A stretch of DNA of 35,182 bases from Nitrospirota bacterium (lineage in GTDB: Bacteria > Nitrospirota > Thermodesulfovibrionia > Thermodesulfovibrionales > JdFR-88), in NCBI GenBank assembly GCA_021812785.1, contig JAKAMR010000014.1, positions 1 through 35,182 on the forward strand. The letters run 5' to 3'. The translations under genes and the position numbers were made by a program. Positions 5,995 to 14,744 of the stretch are shown here, in pieces. Within the stretch, counting starts at the first letter, position 1, and each line of letters starts with the position of its first letter. The notes under the pieces are model-generated. The model saw nothing but the letters and a program-made list of their open reading frames with translations. It did no database searches and was not told the origin of the DNA.

Positions 5995-8550
5995 TCAAAA
6001 CACCGCCCCCGCCGTTGTGTTTGGCCTCTTTTCGTAAGCCCCTGCGCTGCCGTGTCCATCATCAAAGCGGGTATTGCCGTCTATGTCGAACGGCAGCACC
6101 GCGCCGCTTGCCGGTACTAAGTCCACCGAAGGCGAGCCGAACGTCAGGTGATAATCCCCGTCACCGTTGTGGGTGCTTGTGCCGTCCCACGCCTGCCGGT
6201 TTACGAAGCCAAACCAACCGACTGCGTGCATGGCGGCATTGTTTGTAGGCGGCTCTCCGGATGCCTGCGTGTTCGATGTGCCATCGGCAGAGGTCGCAAT
6301 AAAATTACTGTCCAGTCCGGTAAACTCACCCTGGAACTGCCCTGCTACCCCCACCGGATTGGACGGTGTGCCGATTTCCCCATCTATGCCATCTCTATTC
6401 CCCGCTCCATATTCACACGCCCAATTGCCTACACGTCCCGCATTCGGGGGGCTGAATGTATCTGATTTGACAGCGGTAGATTCGTAAAGCTGGCCTATCT
6501 CAGACCATCCTGTGCGCAGATATGCTGTACTTCCATTGTCGTTATAACAGCGGTTTATGCGCTGGCCTACCAAGTCATTATTCCAGAGCATTACATTATT
6601 TACAGGGGAATTTGACGTTCCATCAGCAGCAATGCGCACCAGTGACGTAGAAACAGATGCGTTATATTCAAATACATTTTGAATAATTGCCGCTCCCAAT
6701 GGAGAAGACTGGGTACCAAATAATCCAATTGGGCTATTTGACGTTATTTTAAAGTTATAAAGTCTATTGAATGCCCATATCGGTTGTGTATCAGTAGGCA
6801 TGTAACCACTACTTGCGCTGTCCCAAGTCTGTACGGCAAAGCTGGTATCGGCTACTGAGGGGGCAAATAAGTTGCCCAAAAAAGTATAGGCTGTTACTGT
6901 CTGCCCCAAACCCGTCAGGTTATTGCCCCGCACTAAAACGGCAGGGGAAGTGGTGCTGTAATTTGTAAAAGCCCCTGCCGCGCAAGGCGCGGAACTGCCG
7001 CCGTTGCAGGTGCCATTGCTACCTACTGTGTTATCTGTCCAATATACCGCAGGCCATCCATATGTAAGCGTAGTGCCGGAGGTCATTGTAAGTGCGCAGT
7101 TGTGAATCCAGAGATAACTCCCACTGGCGTTGAATATCTCCACCGGGGAACCTGAAGTAACATTAACCGTTATACCGGAGACTTTCAAGGGCGTAGTACC
7201 CCAATAGTTGCCCGATGCTGTAATGCCGTTTATTATCACGGCGGCCTGCGCTACTCCGGGGAAGGTTGTAACGGTGGACCACGCCTTATCGTAGTTTGTT
7301 CCGGAGCTTGCGCCTATGGATGTGGATGTCCCTATCCAGCTATATGTGCCCGACTTCACATACACTGTTCCGGCCTCGTCCGTCCTTGCAGGCGATGAGT
7401 TGGCCGCATTCCATGCTCGTAGCACTATTGCGGCTTTCCCGATGGTCAGGCATGGGTTTAAAGTGGCCGCATCGGAAGAGCCGTTAAAGGCCGATTCCGC
7501 AACCGCCTGGCAGGTGGAATCGTTGCCGCTTGTGCCGTCCACTACAACCGCGCCGGTGCCATAAGTGCCGCTCTTGTCGTTTATGAAATACTCCGGCGCA
7601 TATAAGGGCGTTGGCTGGGTGTTCACGCGGTCTGCGGTATTCATTATGGCCGTGGAATCTCCCACCCACGGGAACGCCTTGAAGTTCACGGTAATCAAAT
7701 CGCCCTGCGTAAGTGTGCTGGTGGAAAGCGTGCCTACGTACTCCACAACCTTTCCGCCCGCGTCCTGCATGGCGGGATCGATTGTGGGCGTGTTTACCAG
7801 GGCCGTAACTGTGTTGCTATGCTGATCTGAGGCCGTAAAAAGCACGGCGGCAACGGGCTTGCCGTTTTGCGCGTGCCGTTGAAAAGCCACCGCGCGCACG
7901 GTAAAGGAAGGCCCCGTTATCCGCGTCCACCCCGGCCAGCTCCAGTTTGCGATAACACGCGCCTGCGAATATGCAAGCGTTGAATCATTCACCGCCGAAA
8001 CGCCGGAGGCCGCATTGCTTGAATGCGTACCATCATTATAAAACCCTGCCGCAATATTGCAGGAAACGGTATCGGCGCTGTAAACAACATCGGAGAGCGC
8101 AACCCGGATATAAAGATTGCCCCCGCTCGATGTTTCATCGTTTGGATAAGGCGTTGTATAGCCGGAGTTGTAGACCTTCCGCAGAATCTTTGTGCCGTAC
8201 AGCGTGCGGTTAATGGTTGTGGGGTTGCCGCCCGCATCGTATCCCGAAGACGTGGCCGTGCAAACTATTTTTGCATTGGCCGGATTATTATGCGTCCCCA
8301 TGCCCAAGCTGTACGTGCCTCCGGAGGCCACGCCGTTTACCACCACCTCGGCTACCCATCCGTCACAAGCCGCAGGCGTATTGCAGGCGGAGGTAACATC
8401 CGCCGCCGCCGTTGTGTTTATGACCGTCACGGAGAGGATATCGCCCGTGGCCGCATGAGCAAGCGATACCCACACAATGCCGATCAGGAGATAGGCCAGC
8501 GCAATCAGGCACATCAGGCCTTTCAGGGTCAGCTTGCGTTCTAGTTGCAT
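5995..8550 (-). CDS. Large secreted beta-helix spike protein
   Basis: An 851-residue protein from ATG 8550, which overlaps the stop of the upstream spike gene by 10 nt. A signal peptide covers about residues 1-34 (long hydrophobic run, then AHA). The first ~290 residues are beta-sandwich-like (repeated TVT/VNT strands). From about residue 330 come Thr/Ser/Gly/Asn-rich short strands typical of right-handed parallel beta-helices. The C-terminus (DIDGNTRFDDG...SAGAYEK) matches the end of parallel-beta-helix proteins with a 'choice-of-anchor Q'-type tail. It probably binds or degrades surface glycans as a receptor-binding spike. A Sec signal is unusual for a phage spike. The stretch 6480-7150 looks AT-richer than its flanks. 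Confidence 0.8.
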   Translation of the reverse strand: MQLERKLTLKGLMCLIALAYLLIGIVWVSLAHAATGDILSVTVINTTAAADVTSACNTPAACDGWVAEVVVNGVASGGTYSLGMGTHNNPANAKIVCTATSSGYDAGGNPTTINRTLYGTKILRKVYNSGYTTPYPNDETSSGGNLYIRVALSDVVYSADTVSCNIAAGFYNDGTHSSNAASGVSAVNDSTLAYSQARVIANWSWPGWTRITGPSFTVRAVAFQRHAQNGKPVAAVLFTASDQHSNTVTALVNTPTIDPAMQDAGGKVVEYVGTLSTSTLTQGDLITVNFKAFPWVGDSTAIMNTADRVNTQPTPLYAPEYFINDKSGTYGTGAVVVDGTSGNDSTCQAVAESAFNGSSDAATLNPCLTIGKAAIVLRAWNAANSSPARTDEAGTVYVKSGTYSWIGTSTSIGASSGTNYDKAWSTVTTFPGVAQAAVIINGITASGNYWGTTPLKVSGITVNVTSGSPVEIFNASGSYLWIHNCALTMTSGTTLTYGWPAVYWTDNTVGSNGTCNGGSSAPCAAGAFTNYSTTSPAVLVRGNNLTGLGQTVTAYTFLGNLFAPSVADTSFAVQTWDSASSGYMPTDTQPIWAFNRLYNFKITSNSPIGLFGTQSSPLGAAIIQNVFEYNASVSTSLVRIAADGTSNSPVNNVMLWNNDLVGQRINRCYNDNGSTAYLRTGWSEIGQLYESTAVKSDTFSPPNAGRVGNWACEYGAGNRDGIDGEIGTPSNPVGVAGQFQGEFTGLDSNFIATSADGTSNTQASGEPPTNNAAMHAVGWFGFVNRQAWDGTSTHNGDGDYHLTFGSPSVDLVPASGAVLPFDIDGNTRFDDGHGSAGAYEKRPNTTAGAVF

Positions 8551-10979
8551 GTCCAGCCACCGTTTATGCCGGTGAGATACCACTTGCCCGATGCCAGGCA
8601 ACTGAGGCCTACAAACGTGCCTATGTTGGTGTCACTGGTTACTGAATGCCCGGCCGTGCAGTTCAGACCGCCCACGGCCACTTGGTCAGTGCCGTTGGGC
8701 GCAATCGTGATGGTGTCTGCCACGGTCACGTAAAACACGCCGGAATCCACAGTGGACGTACAGGCCGGAAGCGTAAGGGTGATATTGGAAGTGGCACCCG
8801 TGTTATCCACAAAGCCGCGCTCCAGGGCCGAATCCGGCACCGTTGCGTTGGCTATGTACGAGGTTACCGTGGGTGTGCTGGAACCGCCGCCGGGCGAATA
8901 CGTGAAAATATTGGCGTCATAAAGCCGCACCGCAGACCCGCCGGTTGTGGCCGGATCGCTAATGGTAAACGTAGTGCCGCTGATCGCCGTAATGTATGCG
9001 CCCGCCGGGATGCCTGCGCCTGCAATATGGTCGCCCACGGCCCACGCGGTAGCATTTGTTACGCTTGTAATAGACGTACTGTTGCCTGTTAATGTTCCTG
9101 TACTTGCCGCATGCCAGCGGCCCCAATGGTGCGCGTATAAATCGTATGTGCCTGCGGGAAAGTCCTGCGGTACGCCGAAAGCGGTCACGGTATTTCCGGA
9201 CACTCCATTGACCACGCCAAGGCATGTGACGTTATCGGTAAACGATGCGCCGCCCGGCCCTTCGTAAGCACTGACGGCATTGTAAACATATACCATATCC
9301 CCCGCTTCCACGGTGTTGGCATCGGCCACTGAAAAAGTGGCTGTTCCTCCGGATATGGTTACAGGCGCGGCGGCGTTTAATAGTGCATAATTCTGCTTTG
9401 CATCCACATGATAAAGATCCCCTGTGCCGTCCTGAAACATCGCCGTTGCTCCATAGGGGACGAGCGCTTTGTTCAGGTTGGTATCTGAGGTCATTATCAT
9501 CTTATCGCTGAAAACTGCAGATCCACCGGACGGCCCGCTGCTACCCCCATCGCCAAGCGTATTATTCTCAAAGAAGAAGTTATTTCCCTGTGTCACTTGA
9601 GCCGACTGGCCGTTTAGCGGGGCCAGAGCAAACCCATTCTCATATGCCGTAAAATACGAATCTTTAAATGTTATTGGCGCAACATCTTCCTGGTTGGCCG
9701 TTGCAAAACGTAACGGGAATGTGTTTACTCCGCCGCCTGCGCCGCCCGCCCCAAAAGCCTCTGAAATATTGCATCCGTCGCATTCAAACGGCGAATACGT
9801 AAGAAGCTGAAAATCCGGGACGGCCCCAGAAACAGGCATGTAGAAAGTCAGTTCGCCGCCGTTGATTATAAAGGGGTCACGGGATGTCGATGCCGATGTG
9901 CCTAAAAATCCTATACTGCCAAAGGTTTCAGCGTGAAGCCCGTTTATCTCGTTGCTACTACCGCCCCGGTCATAAACGTCAAGCAGATATTTGGCCTGCC
10001 CCATTCCTATTCCGGATATATGGGGTAACTCCCCCTGCTGCGCTCCGTACAAAAGGCCGTCTATCCCCGCCCACGCATAACCGATGTTACCTCCATACCA
10101 AAAAATGTTTCGGCTTTGCGTGCTGGTCATGGCCAAGCCAACCTTGTTATATTCCAGGAAGTCGTTATTCAAGACCATTTCCGCGCCGTTGCCCAGGTAT
10201 CCGCCTGTTTGAATGCCAATTCCGGCAACAAACCCCTGCACCATCACGTTGTCGATCTCAATATGGCTGCTGCCCACTGCGGACGCAACATAATACTGTG
10301 ACAAGCCGGGATAACCCCCGTCGGAGGGCAGGGATGTGTAAAACGGGTCTATCGCTATGCCGGTATACGGCGAATAGCGCGAATCTCTGGCCCCGTTAAT
10401 CACGTACCCGCTGGCAGGTCCCATCAGTAATGCGTCAGACCATGATCCGGAAAAATCATTCTGCCCGTGAATACGCACATTTTTTATCATCACAGACCGA
10501 GCGCCCTGCACAATCAGCGCGGGCGCATTTGAAAAGTCCGCCTCTATGTCGCAGGTGTTTCCGATTGCGCTAGAGGATTCAGCGGGCATCTTCATGCCTT
10601 CCAGCGTAAAGGATGTGAACGGGGTGAATGCCCCTCCTGCAAACTGGAAGCCGCGCAACGGCTGCGTAATATGGTATGTGCCGGTAGGACAAATAAGAGG
10701 CTCCTGTAATGCAATCGCATTATCTATCGCGGCCTGAAAGTCCGTGGTGTTGGTGGCATTGTTAATGTCCGTGGGGTCGTCTACAACGCCAAAAGCACGC
10801 ACGTCCAGCCAGGGGCCTTTTGTCTTAATGTCATCAAAAGATGTCGGGCCGTTGTAATCCGCTCCGTTGGGAAAGTGCATCACGCCCTGGCTATCCACGT
10901 AGGGCCTGGTGAGCGCGTATGTAAGCGAGCAAAGGGCAAAAAACGCCACTACCATAATTAAGGGGAATTTTATTTTCAT
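8541..10979 (-). CDS. Secreted pectate-lyase-like beta-helix spike protein
   Basis: An 812-residue protein from ATG 10979, which overlaps the previous stop (ATGA). A signal peptide covers about residues 1-23 (IKFPLIMVVAFFALCSLTYA). At about 56-105 it has WLDVRAFGVVDD...TDFQAAIDNAI, the hallmark of the pectate-lyase superfamily domain found in phage tailspikes, followed by a parallel beta-helix with VMIKNVRIHG-type rungs. A beta-sandwich-rich C-terminal third carries TGNSTSITSVTNATAW-type strands and several cysteines. The likely role is host-surface polysaccharide binding or cleavage. The neighbouring 851-aa spike is in the same operon with coupled translation, so the two may form one adsorption complex. 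The signal peptide implies export across the inner membrane before assembly, or an envelope location. Confidence 0.83.
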   Translation of the reverse strand: MKIKFPLIMVVAFFALCSLTYALTRPYVDSQGVMHFPNGADYNGPTSFDDIKTKGPWLDVRAFGVVDDPTDINNATNTTDFQAAIDNAIALQEPLICPTGTYHITQPLRGFQFAGGAFTPFTSFTLEGMKMPAESSSAIGNTCDIEADFSNAPALIVQGARSVMIKNVRIHGQNDFSGSWSDALLMGPASGYVINGARDSRYSPYTGIAIDPFYTSLPSDGGYPGLSQYYVASAVGSSHIEIDNVMVQGFVAGIGIQTGGYLGNGAEMVLNNDFLEYNKVGLAMTSTQSRNIFWYGGNIGYAWAGIDGLLYGAQQGELPHISGIGMGQAKYLLDVYDRGGSSNEINGLHAETFGSIGFLGTSASTSRDPFIINGGELTFYMPVSGAVPDFQLLTYSPFECDGCNISEAFGAGGAGGGVNTFPLRFATANQEDVAPITFKDSYFTAYENGFALAPLNGQSAQVTQGNNFFFENNTLGDGGSSGPSGGSAVFSDKMIMTSDTNLNKALVPYGATAMFQDGTGDLYHVDAKQNYALLNAAAPVTISGGTATFSVADANTVEAGDMVYVYNAVSAYEGPGGASFTDNVTCLGVVNGVSGNTVTAFGVPQDFPAGTYDLYAHHWGRWHAASTGTLTGNSTSITSVTNATAWAVGDHIAGAGIPAGAYITAISGTTFTISDPATTGGSAVRLYDANIFTYSPGGGSSTPTVTSYIANATVPDSALERGFVDNTGATSNITLTLPACTSTVDSGVFYVTVADTITIAPNGTDQVAVGGLNCTAGHSVTSDTNIGTFVGLSCLASGKWYLTGINGGWTCN

Positions 10980-11305
10980 AGCGAATTTACCTCCGGATAA
11001 AGATTTATGGGTGACTTCCCCCTTGGGTTCCGCCATCCGCCGGGGATGCACTGGAGAAAATAAACTGATTTATTGTACTGATCCGGCGGGACGCCCATTT
11101 GTGTCTGCCACTCTATGTATTCGCCCGCGAACGGCACGATGGTAAGCTTGTTTATGCTGCGGTCCGTGCGGACTATCGCAGCCTCCGAGTAAAGCGCGTA
11201 CTGTGTCCAGCTTTGCAGAGTTATCGTGATATCGCCGCCCGAACAGTCCACCTCAAGCGTGCCGTCCGTTGGCTGTAAGGTTGTATCAGCAGAAACGCTT
11301 CTCAT
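10976..11305 (-). CDS. Small beta-rich protein upstream of the spikes
   Basis: A 109-residue protein with no signal peptide. The N-terminal ~70 residues alternate short strands (TLEVDCSGGDITITL, INKLTIVPFAGEYIEW), similar in style to the small C-terminal domains of phage fibres. Trp and Pro follow near the end (PPDQYNKSVYF, GGWRNP). It overlaps its neighbours by 4 nt on both sides (ATGA). It could be a spike base or adaptor, or a vertex protein. I do not recognise a family. Confidence 0.68.
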   Translation of the reverse strand: MRSVSADTTLQPTDGTLEVDCSGGDITITLQSWTQYALYSEAAIVRTDRSINKLTIVPFAGEYIEWQTQMGVPPDQYNKSVYFLQCIPGGWRNPRGKSPINLYPEVNSL

Positions 11306-11505
11306 ATTAATTTCTCCAATACTCTGTCTAATTTAGTTTCTATGCGTTCAAGGTGTTCATCGCGCAGTTTCTGAGCCTCCGCCCTGCCCTCTTTGCATGC
11401 CGTGCAGGTTTCCTTGGAAACAAAAAGCCGGGTAAGCCCAAACCACGCCACTAAAGACATAAGCAACCCGCCGCCAGCTCCGCTTCCCGCGCTTCCCATA
11501 TCCAT
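11302..11505 (-). CDS. 67-aa TM plus coiled-coil protein
   Basis: The N-terminus is Gly-rich, a TM segment lies at about residues 12-28 (GGLLMSLVAWFGLTRLF), a CTAC (CxxC) motif follows at about 34-37, and then an amphipathic helix (EAQKLRDEHLERIETKLDRV) probably forms a coiled coil. A good Shine-Dalgarno AAAGGA lies 9 nt before ATG 11505. It sits between the transglycosylase and spike genes. It might be a small virion membrane protein or a spanin-like component. No family recognised. Confidence 0.68.
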   Translation of the reverse strand: MDMGSAGSGAGGGLLMSLVAWFGLTRLFVSKETCTACKEGRAEAQKLRDEHLERIETKLDRVLEKLI

Positions 11506-11518
11506 TTAAGAAATCCTT

Positions 11519-12007
11519 TCACTCCCGTATTAACGCCACTAGCCCGGCAACCGCCAACAGCGGCCAGTATTTTTTGATGAATCCGCCGGATGCCGGCGCG
11601 GCCCCCGCGTACTGCGGAAGCCCCAGTTTCAAAGCCCATTGCCTTTCGGCCACTATCGCCTTTGTGACATTCTCTTTTGCCTGGTCTGACGATGCCGCCC
11701 AGGGATGCCCGCCCTTGTATGCCGCAAATACGTCCTCAAGATCGCCGTACTGTCCCCGGAGCTTGCGGAGGTAGATAGTACCTATCTCGATGTTCTTTGC
11801 GGGCTGCATCAGCTCCTGGGCCGTTATGGCAGGCTCTATCTCCCGCGCCGTGGACAGCTTTATGCCCATGAGCCCGTAAGACGGATCGCGCGGGTTCATG
11901 GCGTTGGGATTAAAAGAGCTTTCCGTCTGGATGATGGCCAGCACCCACGTCACCGGCACATCGAAGCGGGCGGCGTTGTTTTTGGCTATTTCCTGAATGG
12001 AGTTCAT
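11519..12007 (-). CDS. Lytic transglycosylase with C-terminal membrane anchor (virion-associated type)
   Basis: A 162-residue SLT-domain protein: AIIQTESSFNPNAMN (catalytic Glu29), YGLMGIKLSTA (about 44-54) and a DVFAAYKGG segment. It lacks a signal peptide but ends in a hydrophobic segment (KYWPLLAVAGLVALI, about 146-160) and RE. This architecture differs from the secreted enzyme at 5184 and suggests a particle-bound muralytic enzyme that opens the cell wall during entry, as known for P7 of the membrane-containing phage PRD1 (comparison of role, not of sequence). It overlaps the upstream stop by 4 nt and belongs to a run of genes for tail-anchored proteins. Confidence 0.84.
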   Translation of the reverse strand: MNSIQEIAKNNAARFDVPVTWVLAIIQTESSFNPNAMNPRDPSYGLMGIKLSTAREIEPAITAQELMQPAKNIEIGTIYLRKLRGQYGDLEDVFAAYKGGHPWAASSDQAKENVTKAIVAERQWALKLGLPQYAGAAPASGGFIKKYWPLLAVAGLVALIRE

Positions 12008-12831
12008 CTCTTGGAAAGCGCCTTACTTTTTGTTTTTGTGAGCAACAGCAAACCGCCAAACCCTGCCGCGAATATCAGGGCTATCTGCTTATTGCTTAAA
12101 CCGCCCGTTTCAGTTGGCATCTGCGCTGAAGCCTGTGCCGGACTTGCGGGTCCGTCTGCGCCGGTTGTGTCCGTTGAAGACGTATCCGCTACGGGCATGC
12201 CGTAACCGCCGCCGCCGGAAACATAGGGGATCGGGCTGGGTGCTCCGGTGCCCGATGTATCCAGGCCCGCCGATCCGCCGCCCATTAAAAGCGGAAGGGC
12301 AGAGGGCAAAAGCTTCTTTGCGTCCGCCTCTATGGTGGAAAGAAAGCCGCCTGATGGAGATGCCCCGGGGATAGCCGCCCCTCCAGGGCTGAAAAGCGAT
12401 TGCGCGCCGTTATAGATGCTGTCCAGCGGGTTGGCATACATCTGTGCCGATTGCGCGAATGTTGGATTGAACGCTGAAAACCCGGCTGACCCCGCCGCCG
12501 ATGCAAGCATGGTGGATCCACCGAATATCTGATTGCCGCCCATATACTCCCGAGCTCCTGCAGCGATGGCCCCGGCTATCGGGTTGCCCGTCATAAGGGT
12601 AGTGCTGGCAAACGTGGCCAGCGTGGGCAGTATCCTGTCCGGGTGAGTGATCAGCGGCGCCACAACGTCCCCGACTTTAGAACGCCCCACGGCCTTTATG
12701 ACATCGTGGCCAGCTTGCCCCACGGCTTTCCCCACGTTGGAAAAGAAGTGGCCTATAGAGCTGAAAAACCCTTCAAGCCCTTCATCGCCGTACTGAAGCG
12801 GATCGCCCGGCATGCCGGCAAAAAAATCCAT
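12004..12831 (-). CDS. Gly/Ala/Ser-rich structural-type protein with C-terminal TM
   Basis: A 275-residue protein. The N-terminus is MDFFAGMPGD...GLEGFF, resembling the two genes upstream. An amphipathic region follows (FSNVGKAVGQAGHDVIKAVG). The middle is Ala/Gly-rich with hydrophobic patches, then comes a Ser/Gly/Pro/Thr-rich linker (about 165-240). The C-terminus is a hydrophobic segment (KQIALIFAAGFGGLLLL, about 248-264) and a basic tail (KTKSKALSKR). The start abuts the previous stop (TAAATG). Composition and position suggest a virion membrane or minor capsid protein. No known family is recognised. Confidence 0.75.
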   Translation of the reverse strand: MDFFAGMPGDPLQYGDEGLEGFFSSIGHFFSNVGKAVGQAGHDVIKAVGRSKVGDVVAPLITHPDRILPTLATFASTTLMTGNPIAGAIAAGAREYMGGNQIFGGSTMLASAAGSAGFSAFNPTFAQSAQMYANPLDSIYNGAQSLFSPGGAAIPGASPSGGFLSTIEADAKKLLPSALPLLMGGGSAGLDTSGTGAPSPIPYVSGGGGYGMPVADTSSTDTTGADGPASPAQASAQMPTETGGLSNKQIALIFAAGFGGLLLLTKTKSKALSKR

Positions 12832-13443
12832 TTACCGCCTCTTGCCGGGAAGCCATTGAAACAACAGGGCCGCGCCAAGCAGGGCCGCGCCTATCTTTAT
12901 AACGTTGCTGTGCTCCGCGTAAAAGCCCTTTATATCGTCCTCAACTCCGGAAAGGCCCAGCCACGGACTTTGCCCGGGGCGCAGCACAGGGCCATGTCCA
13001 ATGCTTAAAGACACGCCCCTGAACGGGCCTGTTACATGATGGGGAGCATAACCGTAATCTTCCCACCCGGGGTAATACTTACTCAGATACGCATAGAACG
13101 GGTTTTCGTTCTGTACTTCAGTTAGGATGTCTTTTTCCCACGGATTCATTGTGCCCGAATACGCGGGAATGGATGAGGCAGATGCAGGGACCGCCCCGGA
13201 CGGGGCGCCGGAAGACGGCACCAGTGAAACAGGTGTGGCAGTGGCGCCAGGTACCGGTGTTACCGAGTCCTCAGCCGCGGTCACTTGTTCCCCTGGTGCC
13301 ATATTGAACATCCTGGAATTCCAGTTGTACAGGTTGCCGGCATTGTCCTTAAGCTGAAGCGTCCCGTTGCTCCCCTGCACAACCGTTCCCGTTATACCCT
13401 CAAGGCCGGAAAGGCCCGCAAAAATATCACGCGAGAATCGCAT
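12832..13443 (-). CDS. Tail-anchored protein with shared GLSGLEG N-terminus (1)
   Basis: A 203-residue protein from ATG 13443 with GGAGG 6 nt upstream; it overlaps the previous gene by 17 nt. The N-terminal ~60 residues (RDIFAGLSGLEGITGTV...GTLQLKDNAGNLYNWNS) form a small beta domain that is paralogous to the next gene upstream. A low-complexity Pro/Ser/Ala/Val linker follows (about 70-110), then a DxxxPFYAYLSKYYPGWEDYG segment, and a C-terminal TM (about 183-199, IGAALLGAALLFQWL) with PGKRR. It is probably anchored in a membrane with the beta domain exposed. I infer a virion protein. Confidence 0.75.
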   Translation of the reverse strand: MRFSRDIFAGLSGLEGITGTVVQGSNGTLQLKDNAGNLYNWNSRMFNMAPGEQVTAAEDSVTPVPGATATPVSLVPSSGAPSGAVPASASSIPAYSGTMNPWEKDILTEVQNENPFYAYLSKYYPGWEDYGYAPHHVTGPFRGVSLSIGHGPVLRPGQSPWLGLSGVEDDIKGFYAEHSNVIKIGAALLGAALLFQWLPGKRR

Positions 13444-13888
13444 TATTGCCTCCGTTGTTTGAGGGCGCAACGTATGCGGACTTTTTCCGCCCGCCCGTTT
13501 TTTTGCCGCCGCCGAATATGCCGCTCAGCAGGTCCGGCCCGAAAAGCAGGGATGCAAGGCCTATCCCCGCAAAAAGGTCTATATTCCTCCATTTGTGATT
13601 GCCGGAGGAAGGCGCGCCAACGCCGGGCAACGTCCAGGGGAGCTGCCCGGCAACAGGCATGCGCGGGTCCGTCCGGCTGATGGCGTCCTCCGCCACTTCC
13701 ACTTTTTGCCCAACAGCCTGGCTGAACCGCGCTTCGTTTGAGGGGCTTGTGAAATAATAGAAATTACCGAACGTATCGGCAAACCCTATCCTGCCGCCGG
13801 GCCCCATCTCCACCGTTCCCATAACGCCTTCCAGGCCGGAAAGCCCGCCCTGTTCGTTCCAGTAAGGAAAAATATCAAAAGCGCTCAT
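13427..13888 (-). CDS. Tail-anchored protein with shared GLSGLEG N-terminus (2)
   Basis: A 153-residue protein from ATG 13888, overlapping the previous stop (TAATG). Its N-terminus SAFDIF...GGLSGLEGVMGTVEM, followed by GRIGFADTFGNFYYF, aligns with the neighbouring 203-aa protein (DIF, GLSGLEG[IV]xGTV, DxxGNxY). A hydrophobic segment (about 108-125, FAGIGLASLLFGPDLLSGIF) is followed by GGGKKTGGRKKS and a short polar tail. The paralogy points to duplication and divergence of a small membrane-bound beta domain. Function unknown; a virion component is inferred from the operon. Confidence 0.75.
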   Translation of the reverse strand: MSAFDIFPYWNEQGGLSGLEGVMGTVEMGPGGRIGFADTFGNFYYFTSPSNEARFSQAVGQKVEVAEDAISRTDPRMPVAGQLPWTLPGVGAPSSGNHKWRNIDLFAGIGLASLLFGPDLLSGIFGGGKKTGGRKKSAYVAPSNNGGNNAILA

Positions 13889-14283
13889 TATATGGCCCTC
13901 CCGTTCATTACCAGCTGGAATGTCCCCTGGGCCGATGCCCCGTTCACGTAGCGCGCGCGGCAAAGCGGCGCCACAACTTCCTCGCTGAACGTTATATTGT
14001 TAGTGCCGGCCGCAACCGCGACATGCGCGGACACGTACCAGTTTGTCCCATCCGCCGATTGTTCGATGTACAGATCGCCCGCCTGGTCCGCATAGACGAA
14101 GCCCACAAGCCTGCCAAAGCGCGTGCAGGTTATCCCATCGCTTGTGTATGTACCGGCGATGCCAAGAGTGGTAACAGTAGCGGCAAGCACGTTTTGCAGG
14201 TTCTGTAAGGTCCTTACCCCAGGAATGCGCGCTTGTGCCAGAACAGCCCCCCCGCCTACCGGAGCTATGTATTTTATGCTCAT
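13888..14283 (-). CDS. 131-aa beta-sandwich structural-type protein
   Basis: The protein alternates strands throughout (GITCTRFGRLVGFVYADQAGD..., WYVSAHVAVAAGTNNITF, QGTFQLVMNG), with a DLYIEQSADGTNWY segment typical of beta-sandwich particle proteins. There is no TM and no signal peptide. The start overlaps the upstream stop by 4 nt (ATGA). Length, solubility and place directly after the presumed capsid genes suggest a minor capsid, vertex or cementing protein. No family is recognised. Confidence 0.72.
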   Translation of the reverse strand: MSIKYIAPVGGGAVLAQARIPGVRTLQNLQNVLAATVTTLGIAGTYTSDGITCTRFGRLVGFVYADQAGDLYIEQSADGTNWYVSAHVAVAAGTNNITFSEEVVAPLCRARYVNGASAQGTFQLVMNGRAI

Positions 14284-14744
14284 TGATTAACCCCCACACT
14301 TACCGGCCAGTAATAGCCCTTCAACCGCCCATAAACGTTTACGGGTAAAGAGATATTGGCCGCATCCGTCAATGAGCATGTCAGTTTTATGGTCTGGTTT
14401 TCGCTCACCGGTATAACAACATCCTCCGGGTTTTCCACCGTGCCAACCTGGGTGTTCACCCCGCCCCAGCCGGTTTGAGCGGACCCGTCAATTTCCACTT
14501 TCCAGGTGGAGTTGCCTACAAAAACATTCGGCTGGTCCGCATCCTGCCCCACGGCTTTCAGCACGCCTTTTACTCCCTTGGGCACCTGAAAAGAAACAAC
14601 CGTCAGGTCCCCGCCGCCAGTAGCGGCTATCTGTATCCCCGCAAAAACATCGAAGTCCCGCGCGAAGGGCGGCTTCAGGTGATAACGCAAAAGGTTTTCG
14701 ATGCGTAAAAGCACATCAATATCTGTGTCTTTTTGCGCCGCCAT
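14280..14744 (-). CDS. 154-aa beta-rich capsid-type protein
   Basis: A short N-terminal helix (DVLLRIENLLRYHLK) is followed by DVFAGIQIAATGGGDLTVVSFQVPKG and further strands up to a VYGRLKGYYWPVSV end. The pattern of eight or so strands in about 120 residues is what a single jelly-roll or similar sandwich looks like. The start overlaps the upstream stop (TAATG). With the 266-aa and 244-aa proteins it forms the core of the presumed capsid cluster. The assignment rests on strand pattern and context only. Confidence 0.72.
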   Translation of the reverse strand: MAAQKDTDIDVLLRIENLLRYHLKPPFARDFDVFAGIQIAATGGGDLTVVSFQVPKGVKGVLKAVGQDADQPNVFVGNSTWKVEIDGSAQTGWGGVNTQVGTVENPEDVVIPVSENQTIKLTCSLTDAANISLPVNVYGRLKGYYWPVSVGVNQ

